From Burkholderia metallica (GTDB lineage Bacteria > Pseudomonadota > Gammaproteobacteria > Burkholderiales > Burkholderiaceae): a stretch of DNA of 64,000 nucleotides. Numbering within the stretch: position 1 is the first letter of the stretch; each line of letters starts with the position of its first letter. The DNA lies in contig NZ_CADFDB010000006.1 of the NCBI RefSeq assembly GCF_902832845.1, forward strand, positions 267,313 through 331,312. The letters are read 5' to 3'. The notes beneath the pieces were generated by a model that saw only the letters and a program-made list of their open reading frames with translations, was not told the origin of the DNA and did no database searches. Made by a program: the position numbers and the translations under genes. Below are positions 18,303-26,185 of the stretch, piece after piece.

Positions 18303-18629
18303 CGCCTGTCTCCGTTTCGCTCTTGAATCAAGCTGTTGGTTCGAACTACTGAGCTTTTGATCAGGAATCTTTTGCGACTGGATGCGTTCGCGATCGATCG
18401 GTCGAAAATGCCGGGCACGTGTACTTATTTCCGCATTCGACTGCCCGAAAAAAGACGCGCCGACAGGTCGGACATACCGACACCCACGAACGGACAACGG
18501 GCACAAGCGTGCCCAAATGATCGTGTTTTCTCTACCCCGTGTTTTTACGAATTTTTATTTTGTTTATCTAAACAAAAGGCGATTGATTCAGTTTTTATGC
18601 GGAATGGATGCTGGATACGCGCTTGGCCA
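18303..18629. other. AT-rich upstream region of the GH92 operon
   Basis: No gene was found. The stretch from about 18520 to 18600 is markedly AT-rich compared with its surroundings and contains a 20-bp inverted repeat at 18558-18577. It separates the 3' end of the cupin gene from the leftward GH92 operon and must hold the operon promoter, which I could not pin down. Confidence 0.5.
18558..18577. promoter_or_regulatory. 9-bp-arm inverted repeat upstream of the GH92 operon
   Basis: TTTTGTTTA and TAAACAAAA are perfect 9-bp arms with a TC spacer. The spacing suits a dimeric DNA-binding protein; an AT-only stem makes a poor terminator. It lies 255 bp upstream of the first mannosidase gene and 52 bp past the cupin stop. 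Confidence 0.45.
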
Positions 18630-19097
18630 TTACGGCTGCTTCGGCAAATCGACATACGCTTCGAGTTCGCCGGCGACATAAAGCCGCTTGCCGATTCGCG
18701 GATACTCGCAGACGTCGTGTTCGAGCCGCTGCCCGCCGACGAGCAGCTCCAGCGGCGCATCGCCGGTGTTCTGCACCGTATGCGCTTCGCCGCCGCGCGG
18801 AAAGCCCAGAAAATCGCCGGGCCCGATTGCATCGGTGCGCTCGCCGATCGTGACCGCGCCCGTGCCGGACAGCACGTACACGAACTCTTCTTCGTACAGG
18901 TGACGGTGATACTCGGCCGATTCGTGGCCGGGCATCAGCGTGAGCAGGTGCACACCGAATTGCGTCAGGCCGGTCAGGTCGCTGAGTTGTCGCTTCAGAC
19001 GCACGGCATTCGGATTCAGCGAATGCACCGCGCGCGTCGGTTCCATCTTCGCGATATCGGCGGCCTTCAGCAGTTCCCGGGGGAAGGGGGTCGACAT
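18630..19097 (-). CDS. cupin domain protein
   Basis: A 155-residue single-domain cupin. The metal-binding motif 1, with HLYEEEFVYVLSGTG and histidines in EYHRHLYEEE, and motif 2, PGDFLGFPRGGEAHTVQN, are both intact. Small cupins of this kind act as isomerases, dioxygenases or sugar-binding proteins; nothing here tells which. The start at 19097 gives a compact protein whose conserved core begins about 45 residues in. Remnants of a Zn-dependent hydrolase and a LysR gene lie upstream, so an original catabolic partner may have been lost. Confidence 0.88.
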   Translation of the reverse strand: MSTPFPRELLKAADIAKMEPTRAVHSLNPNAVRLKRQLSDLTGLTQFGVHLLTLMPGHESAEYHRHLYEEEFVYVLSGTGAVTIGERTDAIGPGDFLGFPRGGEAHTVQNTGDAPLELLVGGQRLEHDVCEYPRIGKRLYVAGELEAYVDLPKQP

Positions 19098-19216
19098 GGG
19101 GATCTCGCAAGTGTGAATGTTTCGGTCGGATGCTGCGCCGGCGCGGCGCGCGCAGCGGCCATTGTCCGATATTTTCACGCTTGCGGATGCGCCGCGTGCC
19201 CCGTTGTCGCGCACAG

Positions 19217-19498
19217 CTAGCGCGCGCAATCGGCCAGCAGGTTCGCCAGCACCGTCGCGCGTTGCGCGAGGTGCGCCGGATCGGCATCTTCCGCTTCGGT
19301 GTGATTCAAACCGGCCTTGCATGGCACGAACACCGTCGCGGAAGGCGCGACGAACGACAGGTTCACCGCGTCGTGCCCCGCGCCGCTGCACATCTCCATG
19401 TACGGACAGCCGGCGGCAGCTGTTGCCCGCCGCACGCGCTCGACGCATTTCGCATCGAACACCACCGGCTCGTATTCGGCGATCGTCTGCACCTACAC
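19217..19498 (-). pseudogene. remnant of an M20-family N-carbamoyl-L-amino-acid hydrolase (C-terminal end)
   Basis: About 93 codons match the C-terminus of Zn-dependent amidohydrolases of the HyuC/allantoate amidohydrolase type: FDAKCVERVRRA, then SGAGHDAVNLSFVAPSATVF, VPCKAGLNHTEAEDAD, and a natural stop at 19217. The rest of the enzyme, including most metal ligands, is missing: a stop interrupts the frame at about 19499, and beyond it the sequence belongs to a LysR gene on the other strand. It is a truncated relic. Confidence 0.7.
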
Positions 19499-19520
19499 GC
19501 TCGCCGACGTCGAACGCTAG

Positions 19521-19679
19521 TCACGCGGCATCGTCGCGCTGGATCTCGCCGAGCCGATGCCTGCGCCGACGGCCGCGATCGTGATGCGGCGGCATGCGTT
19601 GCCGACGGTCGCCGCGCTGCATTTCATCGAGTGCCTGAAGGTTGCAACCGCAACCGTCTCGGGAACCGACCATGCATGA
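19521..19679 (+). pseudogene. remnant of a LysR-type regulator (C-terminal end)
   Basis: The frame reads RGIVALDLAEPMPAPTAAIV, then RRHALPTVAALHFIECLKVA and a stop at 19677-19679, which is the typical end of a LysR effector domain. Upstream the frame is closed by a TAG at 19518-19520, and the DNA-binding half is absent. It abuts the hydrolase remnant tail-away, as expected if a deletion removed most of a divergent or convergent regulator-enzyme pair. Confidence 0.6.
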
Positions 19680-19682
19680 CGC

Positions 19683-21035
19683 TCAGCGCACATGCGTGCC
19701 GCGCAGCTCCGTCAGCAATGCGACGAGACGATCGATGTGCGCGTCCTCGGTGCGCCACGACGATACGCTGATCCGGAATGCCGGCCGCCCTTGCCACACC
19801 GTCGCACCGAACCACACGTCGCCCGACGCCTGCGCGGCCGCGAGGATCGCCGCCGTTTCGTCGTCGGTGCCGGCCCGCACGAGCACCTGGTTCAGCACGA
19901 CGCGGTTCAGCACGTCGTAGCCGGCGGCTCGCAGGCCGTCCGCGATCCGTGCGGCCTGCGCGCAATGCCGCTCGACCATCGTGGCCACGCCGGCGCGGCC
20001 AAGCGAGCGCAACGCGGCCCACACGGGAATGCCGCGTGCGCGCCGCGAGAATTCGAGATTCAGGTTCTTCTGCGCGTCCTGCGCGCCGCTCAGGTAGACG
20101 GCGTCGCTGTTCATCGCGGTCGCGAGCGCGGCCGCGTCGCGGCAGATCACCATCGCGCCGTCGTACGGCGTGTTGAGCCACTTGTGGCCGTCGGTCGTCC
20201 AGCTGTCCGCGCCGTCGATGCCGTCCGTCAGCGCGCGCTTCGACGATGCGCGGGCCCACAGGCCGAACGCGCCGTCGACGTGCACCCACGCACCGGCCGC
20301 CTTCGCGGGCGGAATCAGCGCCGCGAACGGATCGAACTCGCCGGTGTTCACTTCGCCGGCCTGCACGCAGAGGATCGTCATGTCGTCGAGCGGCGGCAAC
20401 TGCGCCGGGTCGATACGGCCGTGCGCGTCGACCGGCGCGACCACGACGCGTTTCATCCCGAAGCCGAGCACGCGCAGCGCCTTCTTCACCGTGATGTGCG
20501 CAAGCTCGGAAATCACCACCTTCACTTCAGGCGCGCCGATCAGGCCGTCCGCGTCGACATCCCAGCCCTTGCGCGCGAGCAGCGCGCGCCGTGCGGCCAC
20601 CAGCGCGACGAGCGTGCAGGCCGTCGCGCTCGTGCCGAAGCCGACCGCGCTGCCTTCGGGCAACCCGAGCACGTCGACGACCCAGCGGGCGGCCTGGCGC
20701 TCGATCGTCGCGGCGACCGGCGAATTCGCATACGACGACGCGCACTGGTCCCACGCGAGCATCAGCCGCTCGGCCGCTGCCGCGGCCGGCAGCGCGGCGC
20801 CGATCACGAAGCCGAAGTAGTTCGGGCCGTTCGACGCGACCGTCGCGGGCGTGCCGCGTTCGTCGAGCAGGCGCAGCACGTCGGCGGCGGCGCGGCCCGT
20901 ATCGGGCAGCGGCTCGTCGAACGCCGCGAGACCGGCCAGCGCGGCCGCGTCGGGAAACGCGCGCCGTTCGTTCGTCGTGGCCAGATACGCGTGCGCACGC
21001 CGGTCGGCGTCGGCCAGCAATGCAAGTTCGTCCAT
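19683..21035 (-). CDS. group II pyridoxal-phosphate-dependent amino-acid decarboxylase
   Basis: A 450-residue PLP enzyme of the aromatic-amino-acid/glutamate decarboxylase superfamily. The PLP lysine lies in SWTTDGHKWLNTPYDGA, the aspartate in WVHVDGAFGLWA, and the substrate-side FGTSATACTLVALVAAR block is present. The natural substrate (aromatic amino acid, glutamate, diaminobutyrate or other) cannot be decided. The start at 21035 follows GAGG at good spacing. The gene lies 20 nt downstream of an ArsR-type regulator and shares its promoter, so expression likely responds to the same signal. Confidence 0.88.
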   Translation of the reverse strand: MDELALLADADRRAHAYLATTNERRAFPDAAALAGLAAFDEPLPDTGRAAADVLRLLDERGTPATVASNGPNYFGFVIGAALPAAAAAERLMLAWDQCASSYANSPVAATIERQAARWVVDVLGLPEGSAVGFGTSATACTLVALVAARRALLARKGWDVDADGLIGAPEVKVVISELAHITVKKALRVLGFGMKRVVVAPVDAHGRIDPAQLPPLDDMTILCVQAGEVNTGEFDPFAALIPPAKAAGAWVHVDGAFGLWARASSKRALTDGIDGADSWTTDGHKWLNTPYDGAMVICRDAAALATAMNSDAVYLSGAQDAQKNLNLEFSRRARGIPVWAALRSLGRAGVATMVERHCAQAARIADGLRAAGYDVLNRVVLNQVLVRAGTDDETAAILAAAQASGDVWFGATVWQGRPAFRISVSSWRTEDAHIDRLVALLTELRGTHVR

Positions 21036-21055
21036 GTCGGTTGCCTCGGTAGGAG

Positions 21056-21355
21056 TCAGAGTTGCGAGAGATCGCGGCCGAGCTGCTGCAACGCGCCGTC
21101 GATCCGCTTGTAGTACGTGAACTTGCCGACGCGGGTCGCCTGCACGAGCCCGGCATCCGCGAGGATGCGCATGTGGCGCGTGGTGGTGGCCGGCGCGATG
21201 CCGAGCTTGTCGGTGATGTAGGTGCAGCACACGCCGAGCTCGTCGAAGTCGCCGTGCGGCTGCGGCGGAAAATGCTTGCGCGGCTGTTTGAGCCAGCGCA
21301 TCACGGCCAGGCGGCTTTCGTTGGCCAGTGCGCTGATGCGGGTGACGTCGTCCAT
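21056..21355 (-). CDS. ArsR-family winged-helix transcriptional regulator
   Basis: A 99-residue ArsR/SmtB-fold regulator: ALANESRLAVMRWL helix, recognition segment ITDKLGIAPATTTRHMRILADAGLV, and a beta-wing VQATRVGKFTYYKRI. The typical metal-binding ELCVCDL box is replaced by DELGVCCTYITDKL, with adjacent cysteines just before the recognition helix, so metal or thiol sensing is possible but unproven. It is the first gene of a two-gene operon with the PLP decarboxylase and has a promoter at 21383-21411, where autoregulation is expected. Confidence 0.88.
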   Translation of the reverse strand: MDDVTRISALANESRLAVMRWLKQPRKHFPPQPHGDFDELGVCCTYITDKLGIAPATTTRHMRILADAGLVQATRVGKFTYYKRIDGALQQLGRDLSQL

Positions 21356-21382
21356 GGGTTCGGGATGGGTTGAACGTTTCGA

Positions 21383-21411
21383 ATATTAGCTAAATGACGA
21401 AATGTAGGCAA
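21383..21411 (-). promoter_or_regulatory. promoter of the ArsR-decarboxylase operon
   Basis: On the minus strand TTGCCT (21411-21406) and TAATAT (21388-21383) are 17 bp apart, placing a transcript start about 20 nt before the ATG at 21355. The AT-rich spacer would be covered by an ArsR dimer. Confidence 0.55.
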
Positions 21412-21604
21412 TCGGTTTGGCGAGGAGTTTTCACGACGGTCGCTATGCGTGCACCCAGGGAAAGTGACTTCTTTACGCGTCGGCGGCTACGACAGTTCCG
21501 GGGTTCCGATACTCACAAGCGACCGCGCTGACCGGGATCGCGACGATCCCGGCCAGTGCCCTCTCCGTCGATAGCAGGCCGGGTATCGGAGTGTGTGTCC
21601 GTCA

Positions 21605-22253
21605 TCAGAACTGTGCGGTGACCTGAAAACCCACTGTCACTCGTGCCGTCGGGAATCCGGACGGCTTGTAGACCGGTGTACCGGCAAACAGGTCGTAACC
21701 GTAGGCGCCCAATCGGGTCGCGACGCTGCCCTTCACGCCGATCACGGCACCCGCCAGTTGCGTGCCGACGAGTGTGACCGGCTGCGGGCCCCACACGCGG
21801 CCGTAGTCGATGCCGCATAGACGGCCTGCCCGGTTTGCCCGATCGGTGCCTGTAGCTCGTTGCGCCAGTAGAACCCGCGTGCTGCGGCCAGCATCGTTTC
21901 CCCGTCGAAGCCGCGCACCGTGTAGCGGCTACCGATCGTCAGGTCGTCGATGTAGTGCAGCGTGTTACCCGTGTACAGGCCGTGGAACGTGCCGACATAG
22001 CGGAACGGCTGTTTGCCGATCGCGAACGGCACCGACAGGTTCGCGTCCAGCACGGCCATCTTGTAGCGGTAGGTCTGGTCGCCGTCGCCTGCAAGGCTGT
22101 CGTCCTGCGCGCCGAACGCACCGATGCCCTGCCGGTACGCAAGCGTCCCGTCGAACTGCGCGTTGCCGAAATAGTGGCGATCGGTCAGGCCGAATTCGAG
22201 GATAAACCGGGCATGGCGCAGCCCGGATGGCAGCGATGAGCGAAAAAGTCTAG
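21605..22253 (-). pseudogene. TpsB-type transporter remnant (C-terminal barrel, frameshifted)
   Basis: The minus strand encodes the C-terminal half of a second FhaC/ShlB-type transporter: LTDRHYFGNAQFDGTLAY, then DLTIGSRYTVRGFDGETM and NELQAPIGQTGQAVYA. Near 21819 one nucleotide appears to be missing (TAT-GCG-GC instead of TAT-GCN-GGC), and the sequence continues in the next frame as GIDYGRVWGPQPVTLVGTQ to the end GFPTARVTVGFQVTAQF. The POTRA domain and signal peptide are absent and no TpsA gene is nearby. It differs clearly from the intact TpsB at 4.6-6.4 kb. Confidence 0.82.
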
Positions 22254-22633
22254 CAGAGTGAAAGGAAAGGCGCGGCGGCGTTCGGGCGCGCGGCCGACAC
22301 GATCGCCGCCAGCGCGTCGCCGACGGTCGACATCGCGAGCGTTTTGCGGATCGTGCCCCGGCTTGCCGGCCCGCCGATCCATTGCCGGCGACCTGTGTCC
22401 CGTGTTCGGCGATGCCCGTCGTGTCGGTCATGTGCGCTTCCGCCCGGTATGCGTCGCCGGCCCAGGACGCGCATGGCAAGCCGAAGCGGCGCAACGCGTA
22501 AACGGGCTGCGCCGCGCAGCCGGTTTCCGTTTACGGCCGCGACGTTCTACAGTGACATACAACTACCCGAACGATCCGAGCCGCCGCGTGTCGTCCCCGC
22601 TCGACGATACGCACCCGATTCCGAGGACATCCG
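22254..22633. other. decayed DNA upstream of the TpsB remnant
   Basis: No supportable gene. Short frames on both strands do not match any family I know. The region probably represents the deleted 5' part of the TpsB remnant plus the upstream region of the rightward gene at 22634. Confidence 0.4.
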
Positions 22634-23638
22634 ATGCCGAGCATCCTGGCCGCGCCCGCCAACCTCCCCCCGAGCCCCGTCGCGGCGGAAACGCGCATGG
22701 TGCACGACGTCGCGACGCTGAAGCCGTCCGACTACCGTTCGGCGGACGGCGCATCGTGGGTCATCTCCACCATCGCGCCGGCCGCGGACAGCGGCACGAA
22801 CGTGACCGGCACGACCGACTTCGACACCGCGAAAGGCCGGACCGTCGCGGTGCCCGACGCGCGGCGCCGCTATGCGAATCGCGGCACGTGGCAGGTCGTC
22901 GCGAGTTCGAGCCCTTCGGTCCCCGCCACCGGCCGTTACGACTGGCTGACGCTCGCATGGCTGCCGGTCAACCGGCGGCCGCTGCCGCAAACGCCCGAGC
23001 ACCTGTATTCGCCGTTCATTCGCGGCGGCACGATCGTGTATCGATGGAATCCGGCGGCGGAAGGCGGCGAGCAGTTCGGCAACGTGCGGATGATCTTTCC
23101 CGAATGGACGCAGCAGGTGGCCGACGCGTTGCGGTCTGCGGCTGCTGCAGCACCGGACGGCGCCGGCACGTCGGCCGCACCGCCGCTCGATCGCCTGAAA
23201 ACGGACACGAATCCGATGAGCGCCGTGCTCGACTTCGGCGATGCGCTGCGCGACGAACCGGTCGAGCGGATCGTCGCGCGGCTGCCGGAGCTGCTGCGCG
23301 TGAAGGATCTGCACGAACTGTCGGCGATCGTGTACCTGTGCCTCGCCGGATCGCGCACCGAAGACCGGCCGCGCTTCGCCGAAGCGATCAACGGATCGAT
23401 CGCGTCGACCGACGACCGCGCGCGCCTGCTCGCGATCGCGTACGGCGCGTTCGCGGCCGGCCGCGCGCGGCCTTATCCGTTCAACGATGCGGGGCAGACG
23501 GCGCGTATCAACGACGTATTCGGCGCGTTGAAGCAGCGCACGACCGCGCTCGACATACCGGTCGCGCAAGGGTCGCCGTGGTACGAGTTCTTCACCGCGT
23601 ATCGGCTTGGCGAGGCGGCATCGGGAAACCGCCCGTGA
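22634..23638 (+). CDS. hypothetical protein of unknown function
   Basis: A 334-residue protein I do not recognise. It has no signal peptide or membrane segment. The N-terminal 130 residues are Thr/Ser/Val-rich and suggest beta structure, with a short Pro-rich stretch near 115-125. The C-terminal half is helical, with FGDALRDEPVERIVARLPELLRV-like amphipathic segments. Codon bias is strong and uniform across the frame, which supports a real gene. Neighbours on both sides are unrelated, so context gives no function. Confidence 0.65.
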   Translation: MPSILAAPANLPPSPVAAETRMVHDVATLKPSDYRSADGASWVISTIAPAADSGTNVTGTTDFDTAKGRTVAVPDARRRYANRGTWQVVASSSPSVPATGRYDWLTLAWLPVNRRPLPQTPEHLYSPFIRGGTIVYRWNPAAEGGEQFGNVRMIFPEWTQQVADALRSAAAAAPDGAGTSAAPPLDRLKTDTNPMSAVLDFGDALRDEPVERIVARLPELLRVKDLHELSAIVYLCLAGSRTEDRPRFAEAINGSIASTDDRARLLAIAYGAFAAGRARPYPFNDAGQTARINDVFGALKQRTTALDIPVAQGSPWYEFFTAYRLGEAASGNRP

Positions 23639-23996
23639 CGGGCAGCAGCACGAGCATACAGTCGCGCCGTTACGCGGCGGCCGCGTCGCCCGGGCTCGCG
23701 CCTGCCCGCTTTCCGATACGCGCCAAGCCTCGTCCTACGCAAATACCCGCCTGAATCGGCCCGGGCCGAATGACCCGGACTACGCGGCGTCTTACCATCG
23801 CCTGACGCATCGACGAACGGCCGCCTGATGTGCTGTTCGCGTCACCGGCTGCCCGTTCCGTCCTGTTCCCCTCTGGCCTCGCACGATTCTCGATCTGCAC
23901 GGAATCTGCACAGAAGATGTTCCCCTCGCGCAGACGCGATCTCGACCCGATCTCCCTATAGTTCGAACCACTCGACACTTCTTCAGGAGTACATTC
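23639..23996. other. intergenic region with one dyad-repeat copy
   Basis: No gene seen. It contains a copy of the dispersed inverted repeat (23754-23771) and the upstream region of the isochorismatase-fold gene. Short frames on either strand lack ribosome-binding sites and family resemblance. Confidence 0.45.
23754..23771. repeat. dispersed 18-bp inverted repeat, divergent copy
   Basis: AATCGGCC-CG-GGCCGAAT matches the AATCRGAC-N2-GTCYGATT pattern at most positions and is itself nearly palindromic. It is GC-richer than the other copies and no downstream box or terminator was found. Confidence 0.4.
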
Positions 23997-24701
23997 ATGT
24001 TTTCCTTCTCGATTCGCAGCTTCGCCCGCTATGCGGTAATCGCATCGGCCGCCACCATGCTGCCGACCGCCGAAGCCGCCGCCGGCCTGCCCGCCACACC
24101 GACGATCCGCGCGATGGCCGGTGCGCAGCCGATCGATCATCTCGATCCGAAGACGACCGCGCTCGTCGTCATCGATTTCCAGAACGAATACCTGAACGGC
24201 AAGATGCCGATCGCCGACGTTCAACAGGCGATGGCCAACACGAAGCGGCTGATCGATTTCGCCGACCGCAACGGCATGCGCGTCTACCAGGTGCAGCACA
24301 TCGCGCTGGCCGGCTCGCCGCTGTTCGCGCTTGGCGGCAAGACCGTCGAGTTCATTCCGGAGATGAAGCCGCGTGCCCACGACACCGTCGTGCAGAAGGA
24401 AACGGTCAGCGTGTTCGCGAGCACCGATATCGACAAGCGCCTCAAGGCGGACGGCGTCAAGACGCTGGTCGTCGCGGGCCTGATGACGCACGCGTGCGTC
24501 GCCGGTGCCGCCCGCGATGCCGCGCCGCTCGGCTACAACGTCGTGGTAGCATCCGACGCGTCCGCCACGCGCGCCATCGTCCGCGCGAACGGCGAATCGA
24601 TCGACAAGGACACGCTGCACCGTGCCGCGCTTGCCGAGATCGAAGACACGTTCGGCGACGTCAAGACGACCGCCGACATCCTCGCGCTGCCGCTGCGCTG
24701 A
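23997..24701 (+). CDS. exported isochorismatase-family cysteine hydrolase
   Basis: A 234-residue cysteine hydrolase of the isochorismatase fold (amidases, nicotinamidase-like). The catalytic Asp lies in TALVVIDFQNEY (about 55-66) and the nucleophilic Cys in GLMTHACVAGAARDA (about 161-175); a Lys in the middle region completes the triad in this family. Unusually for the family, a signal peptide is present (residues 1-28, cleaved near AEAAAG), so the enzyme should act in the periplasm. ATG 23997 follows CAGGAG. A LysR gene follows on the same strand, 76 nt downstream. Confidence 0.88.
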   Translation: MFSFSIRSFARYAVIASAATMLPTAEAAAGLPATPTIRAMAGAQPIDHLDPKTTALVVIDFQNEYLNGKMPIADVQQAMANTKRLIDFADRNGMRVYQVQHIALAGSPLFALGGKTVEFIPEMKPRAHDTVVQKETVSVFASTDIDKRLKADGVKTLVVAGLMTHACVAGAARDAAPLGYNVVVASDASATRAIVRANGESIDKDTLHRAALAEIEDTFGDVKTTADILALPLR

Positions 24702-24777
24702 TCGCCCGCCATGCCGCGCCTGCCCGGGCCGGCGCGGCGAATCCGGAAACCGTCCTGACCACGCATCGGAACCCGCC

Positions 24778-25674
24778 ATGGATCAACTGCTCGCGATGCG
24801 CGTCTATCGATGCCTGGTCGAATCCAGGGGATTCTCGGCCGCAGCCGATCGCCTCGACACGACCCATTCGACCGTATCGCGCCAGTTGAAGCTGCTCGAA
24901 GCGAGCCTCGGCGTGCAACTCGTCAACCGTAACACGCGGAATTTCTCGTTGACGGCGGCCGGCGAGCGCTACTACGACGCGTGCGTGGACATCCTGGAGC
25001 GCGTCGCGGCGGCATCGGAAGACGTGACCGACTCACCCGGCCAGCCGTCGGGCGTGCTGCGCGTCAGCATGCCGCTGTCGGTCGGCACGCTGGAAATGCC
25101 CGCGTGGCTGCCCGCATTCCGCCGCGCGTACCCGGACATCCAGCTCGACGTCTCGTGCAGCGACCGCTTCGTCAACCTGATCGGCGAAGGGTTCGACGTC
25201 GCGCTGCGCATCAGCGGCGGCCTGCCGGATTCCGACCTCGTCGCGAGAACGCTCGCGATATCGGATGAAATTCTCGTCGCGTCGCCCGACTATGTCGCGC
25301 GTCGCGGCCTGCCGCGCACACCCGTGCAGCTCGCGAAACACGACTTGCTCGCCTACAGCGGCAGCGACGACCGAACGAGCTGGCGCGTCACGCCGCCGAA
25401 GGGCGCGCCCGTCACCGTCCGGCTCGACGGCCCGCTGCGCATCGACGCGATCACCGCGCTGCATGCGGCCGTGATCGCCGGGCTCGGCATCGGCGCATTC
25501 ACGCACCACACGGTGCGCGACGACATCGCGCACAGGCGGCTCGTCCCGATCCTGCCCGGCCACACGCTGGCGAAGCGCCGCTACTACGCGCTGTATCCGA
25601 AATCCCGGCACGTGCCGCCCAAGGTGCGTGCGTTCGTCGATTTCGTCGCAACGCTTTACGACGCACACGCATGA
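24778..25674 (+). CDS. LysR-family transcriptional regulator
   Basis: A 298-residue LysR-type regulator. The winged HTH occupies residues 1-60 (MRVYRCLVESRGFSAAADRL, then STVSRQLKLLEASLGVQLVNR), and the effector domain about 88-290. It belongs to the large CrgA/AaeR-like subgroup by its overall look (DVALRISGGLPDSDLVARTL). It lies directly downstream of the isochorismatase-fold hydrolase on the same strand and may control it. ATG 24778 is used because the HTH begins there; the frame continuing upstream overlaps the hydrolase gene. Confidence 0.9.
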   Translation: MDQLLAMRVYRCLVESRGFSAAADRLDTTHSTVSRQLKLLEASLGVQLVNRNTRNFSLTAAGERYYDACVDILERVAAASEDVTDSPGQPSGVLRVSMPLSVGTLEMPAWLPAFRRAYPDIQLDVSCSDRFVNLIGEGFDVALRISGGLPDSDLVARTLAISDEILVASPDYVARRGLPRTPVQLAKHDLLAYSGSDDRTSWRVTPPKGAPVTVRLDGPLRIDAITALHAAVIAGLGIGAFTHHTVRDDIAHRRLVPILPGHTLAKRRYYALYPKSRHVPPKVRAFVDFVATLYDAHA

Positions 25675-25854
25675 CGCGGCGGCGCGTTCGCGCCGGCTCC
25701 GTCGATGTGCGTCTTCCATCGAAATCGCTCGTCCGTCACCAGCCGCGCGGCGTGCAATGCGCGAGTGAACGCCCGGTGCGCACATCCGGCAGCGGTGCCA
25801 TTCCGTTGAATCGGCCGATCGGGGTCGGTTCGCGGCCACACCCGCACGCATGAA

Positions 25855-25892
25855 GAAAAAAAATCGGCCGCCCGGGGGGAGGGGGCGGCCGT
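25855..25892 (-). terminator. Rho-independent terminator facing left with no gene before it
   Basis: Perfect 9-bp arms CGGCCGCCC (25865-25873) and GGGCGGCCG (25883-25891). On the minus strand the hairpin is followed by GA and eight T residues. No minus-strand gene lies upstream within 1 kb, so it likely ends a short non-coding transcript. Confidence 0.8.
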
Positions 25893-25942
25893 CAAGGAGA
25901 GATCCCTGTCCGGGATACCGGCGGACACCACTCCGGACCGGT
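25856..25942 (-). ncRNA. candidate small RNA, unit A
   Basis: Predicted from architecture only. The dyad at 25976-25993 is followed 33 nt on by TTCGTCAACAAT (25960-25949), which could hold a -10 element. About 87 nt later comes a U-tailed terminator. The predicted 5' part can form a 6-bp stem (25933-25938 with 25908-25913). A short frame of 28 codons in the same strand (MVSGIAFVNN onward) stops just before the terminator; I cannot tell whether it is translated. Confidence 0.35.
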
Positions 25943-25975
25943 ACAGGTATTGTTGACGAACGCGATTCCGCTGAC

Positions 25976-25993
25976 CATCGGACCGGTCTGATT
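25976..25993 (-). repeat. dispersed 18-bp inverted repeat, copy A
   Basis: On the minus strand AATCAGAC-CG-GTCCGATG. Half-sites match the consensus AATCRGAC. It sits 33 nt before the TTCGTCAACAAT box of candidate unit A. Confidence 0.6.
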
Positions 25994-26185
25994 TGCAGCC
26001 CGATGCATGAAAATCACGGCGTCCCGAGCCTGACGCCTCCGTCGCATTCGCAACGCACCGTTACGTTCGCGACGGGAACCCCATACGCGGCGACCTGTCG
26101 AATCGCCGCACGACCGTCGACGGCTTCGCCGCCATGGCGGACAATCCCTTCTCCAGCCCCGCTCGAATACGTCCCGCCCTTTCAC

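Larger units (their letters stand above)
25675..26185. other. intergenic region holding a candidate leftward small-RNA unit
   Basis: There is no long gene. The left part is featureless. From 25993 down to 25855, read on the minus strand, it carries an inverted repeat, a TTCGTCAACAAT box and a strong U-tailed terminator that serves no annotated gene. Confidence 0.55.

Noticed and set aside
25850-26185. N-terminal extension of the TlpA-like gene to 25850
   Set aside because: The frame is open but runs over the terminator and dyad of unit A, antisense to it, and codes low-complexity sequence. The membrane domain begins at 26186.
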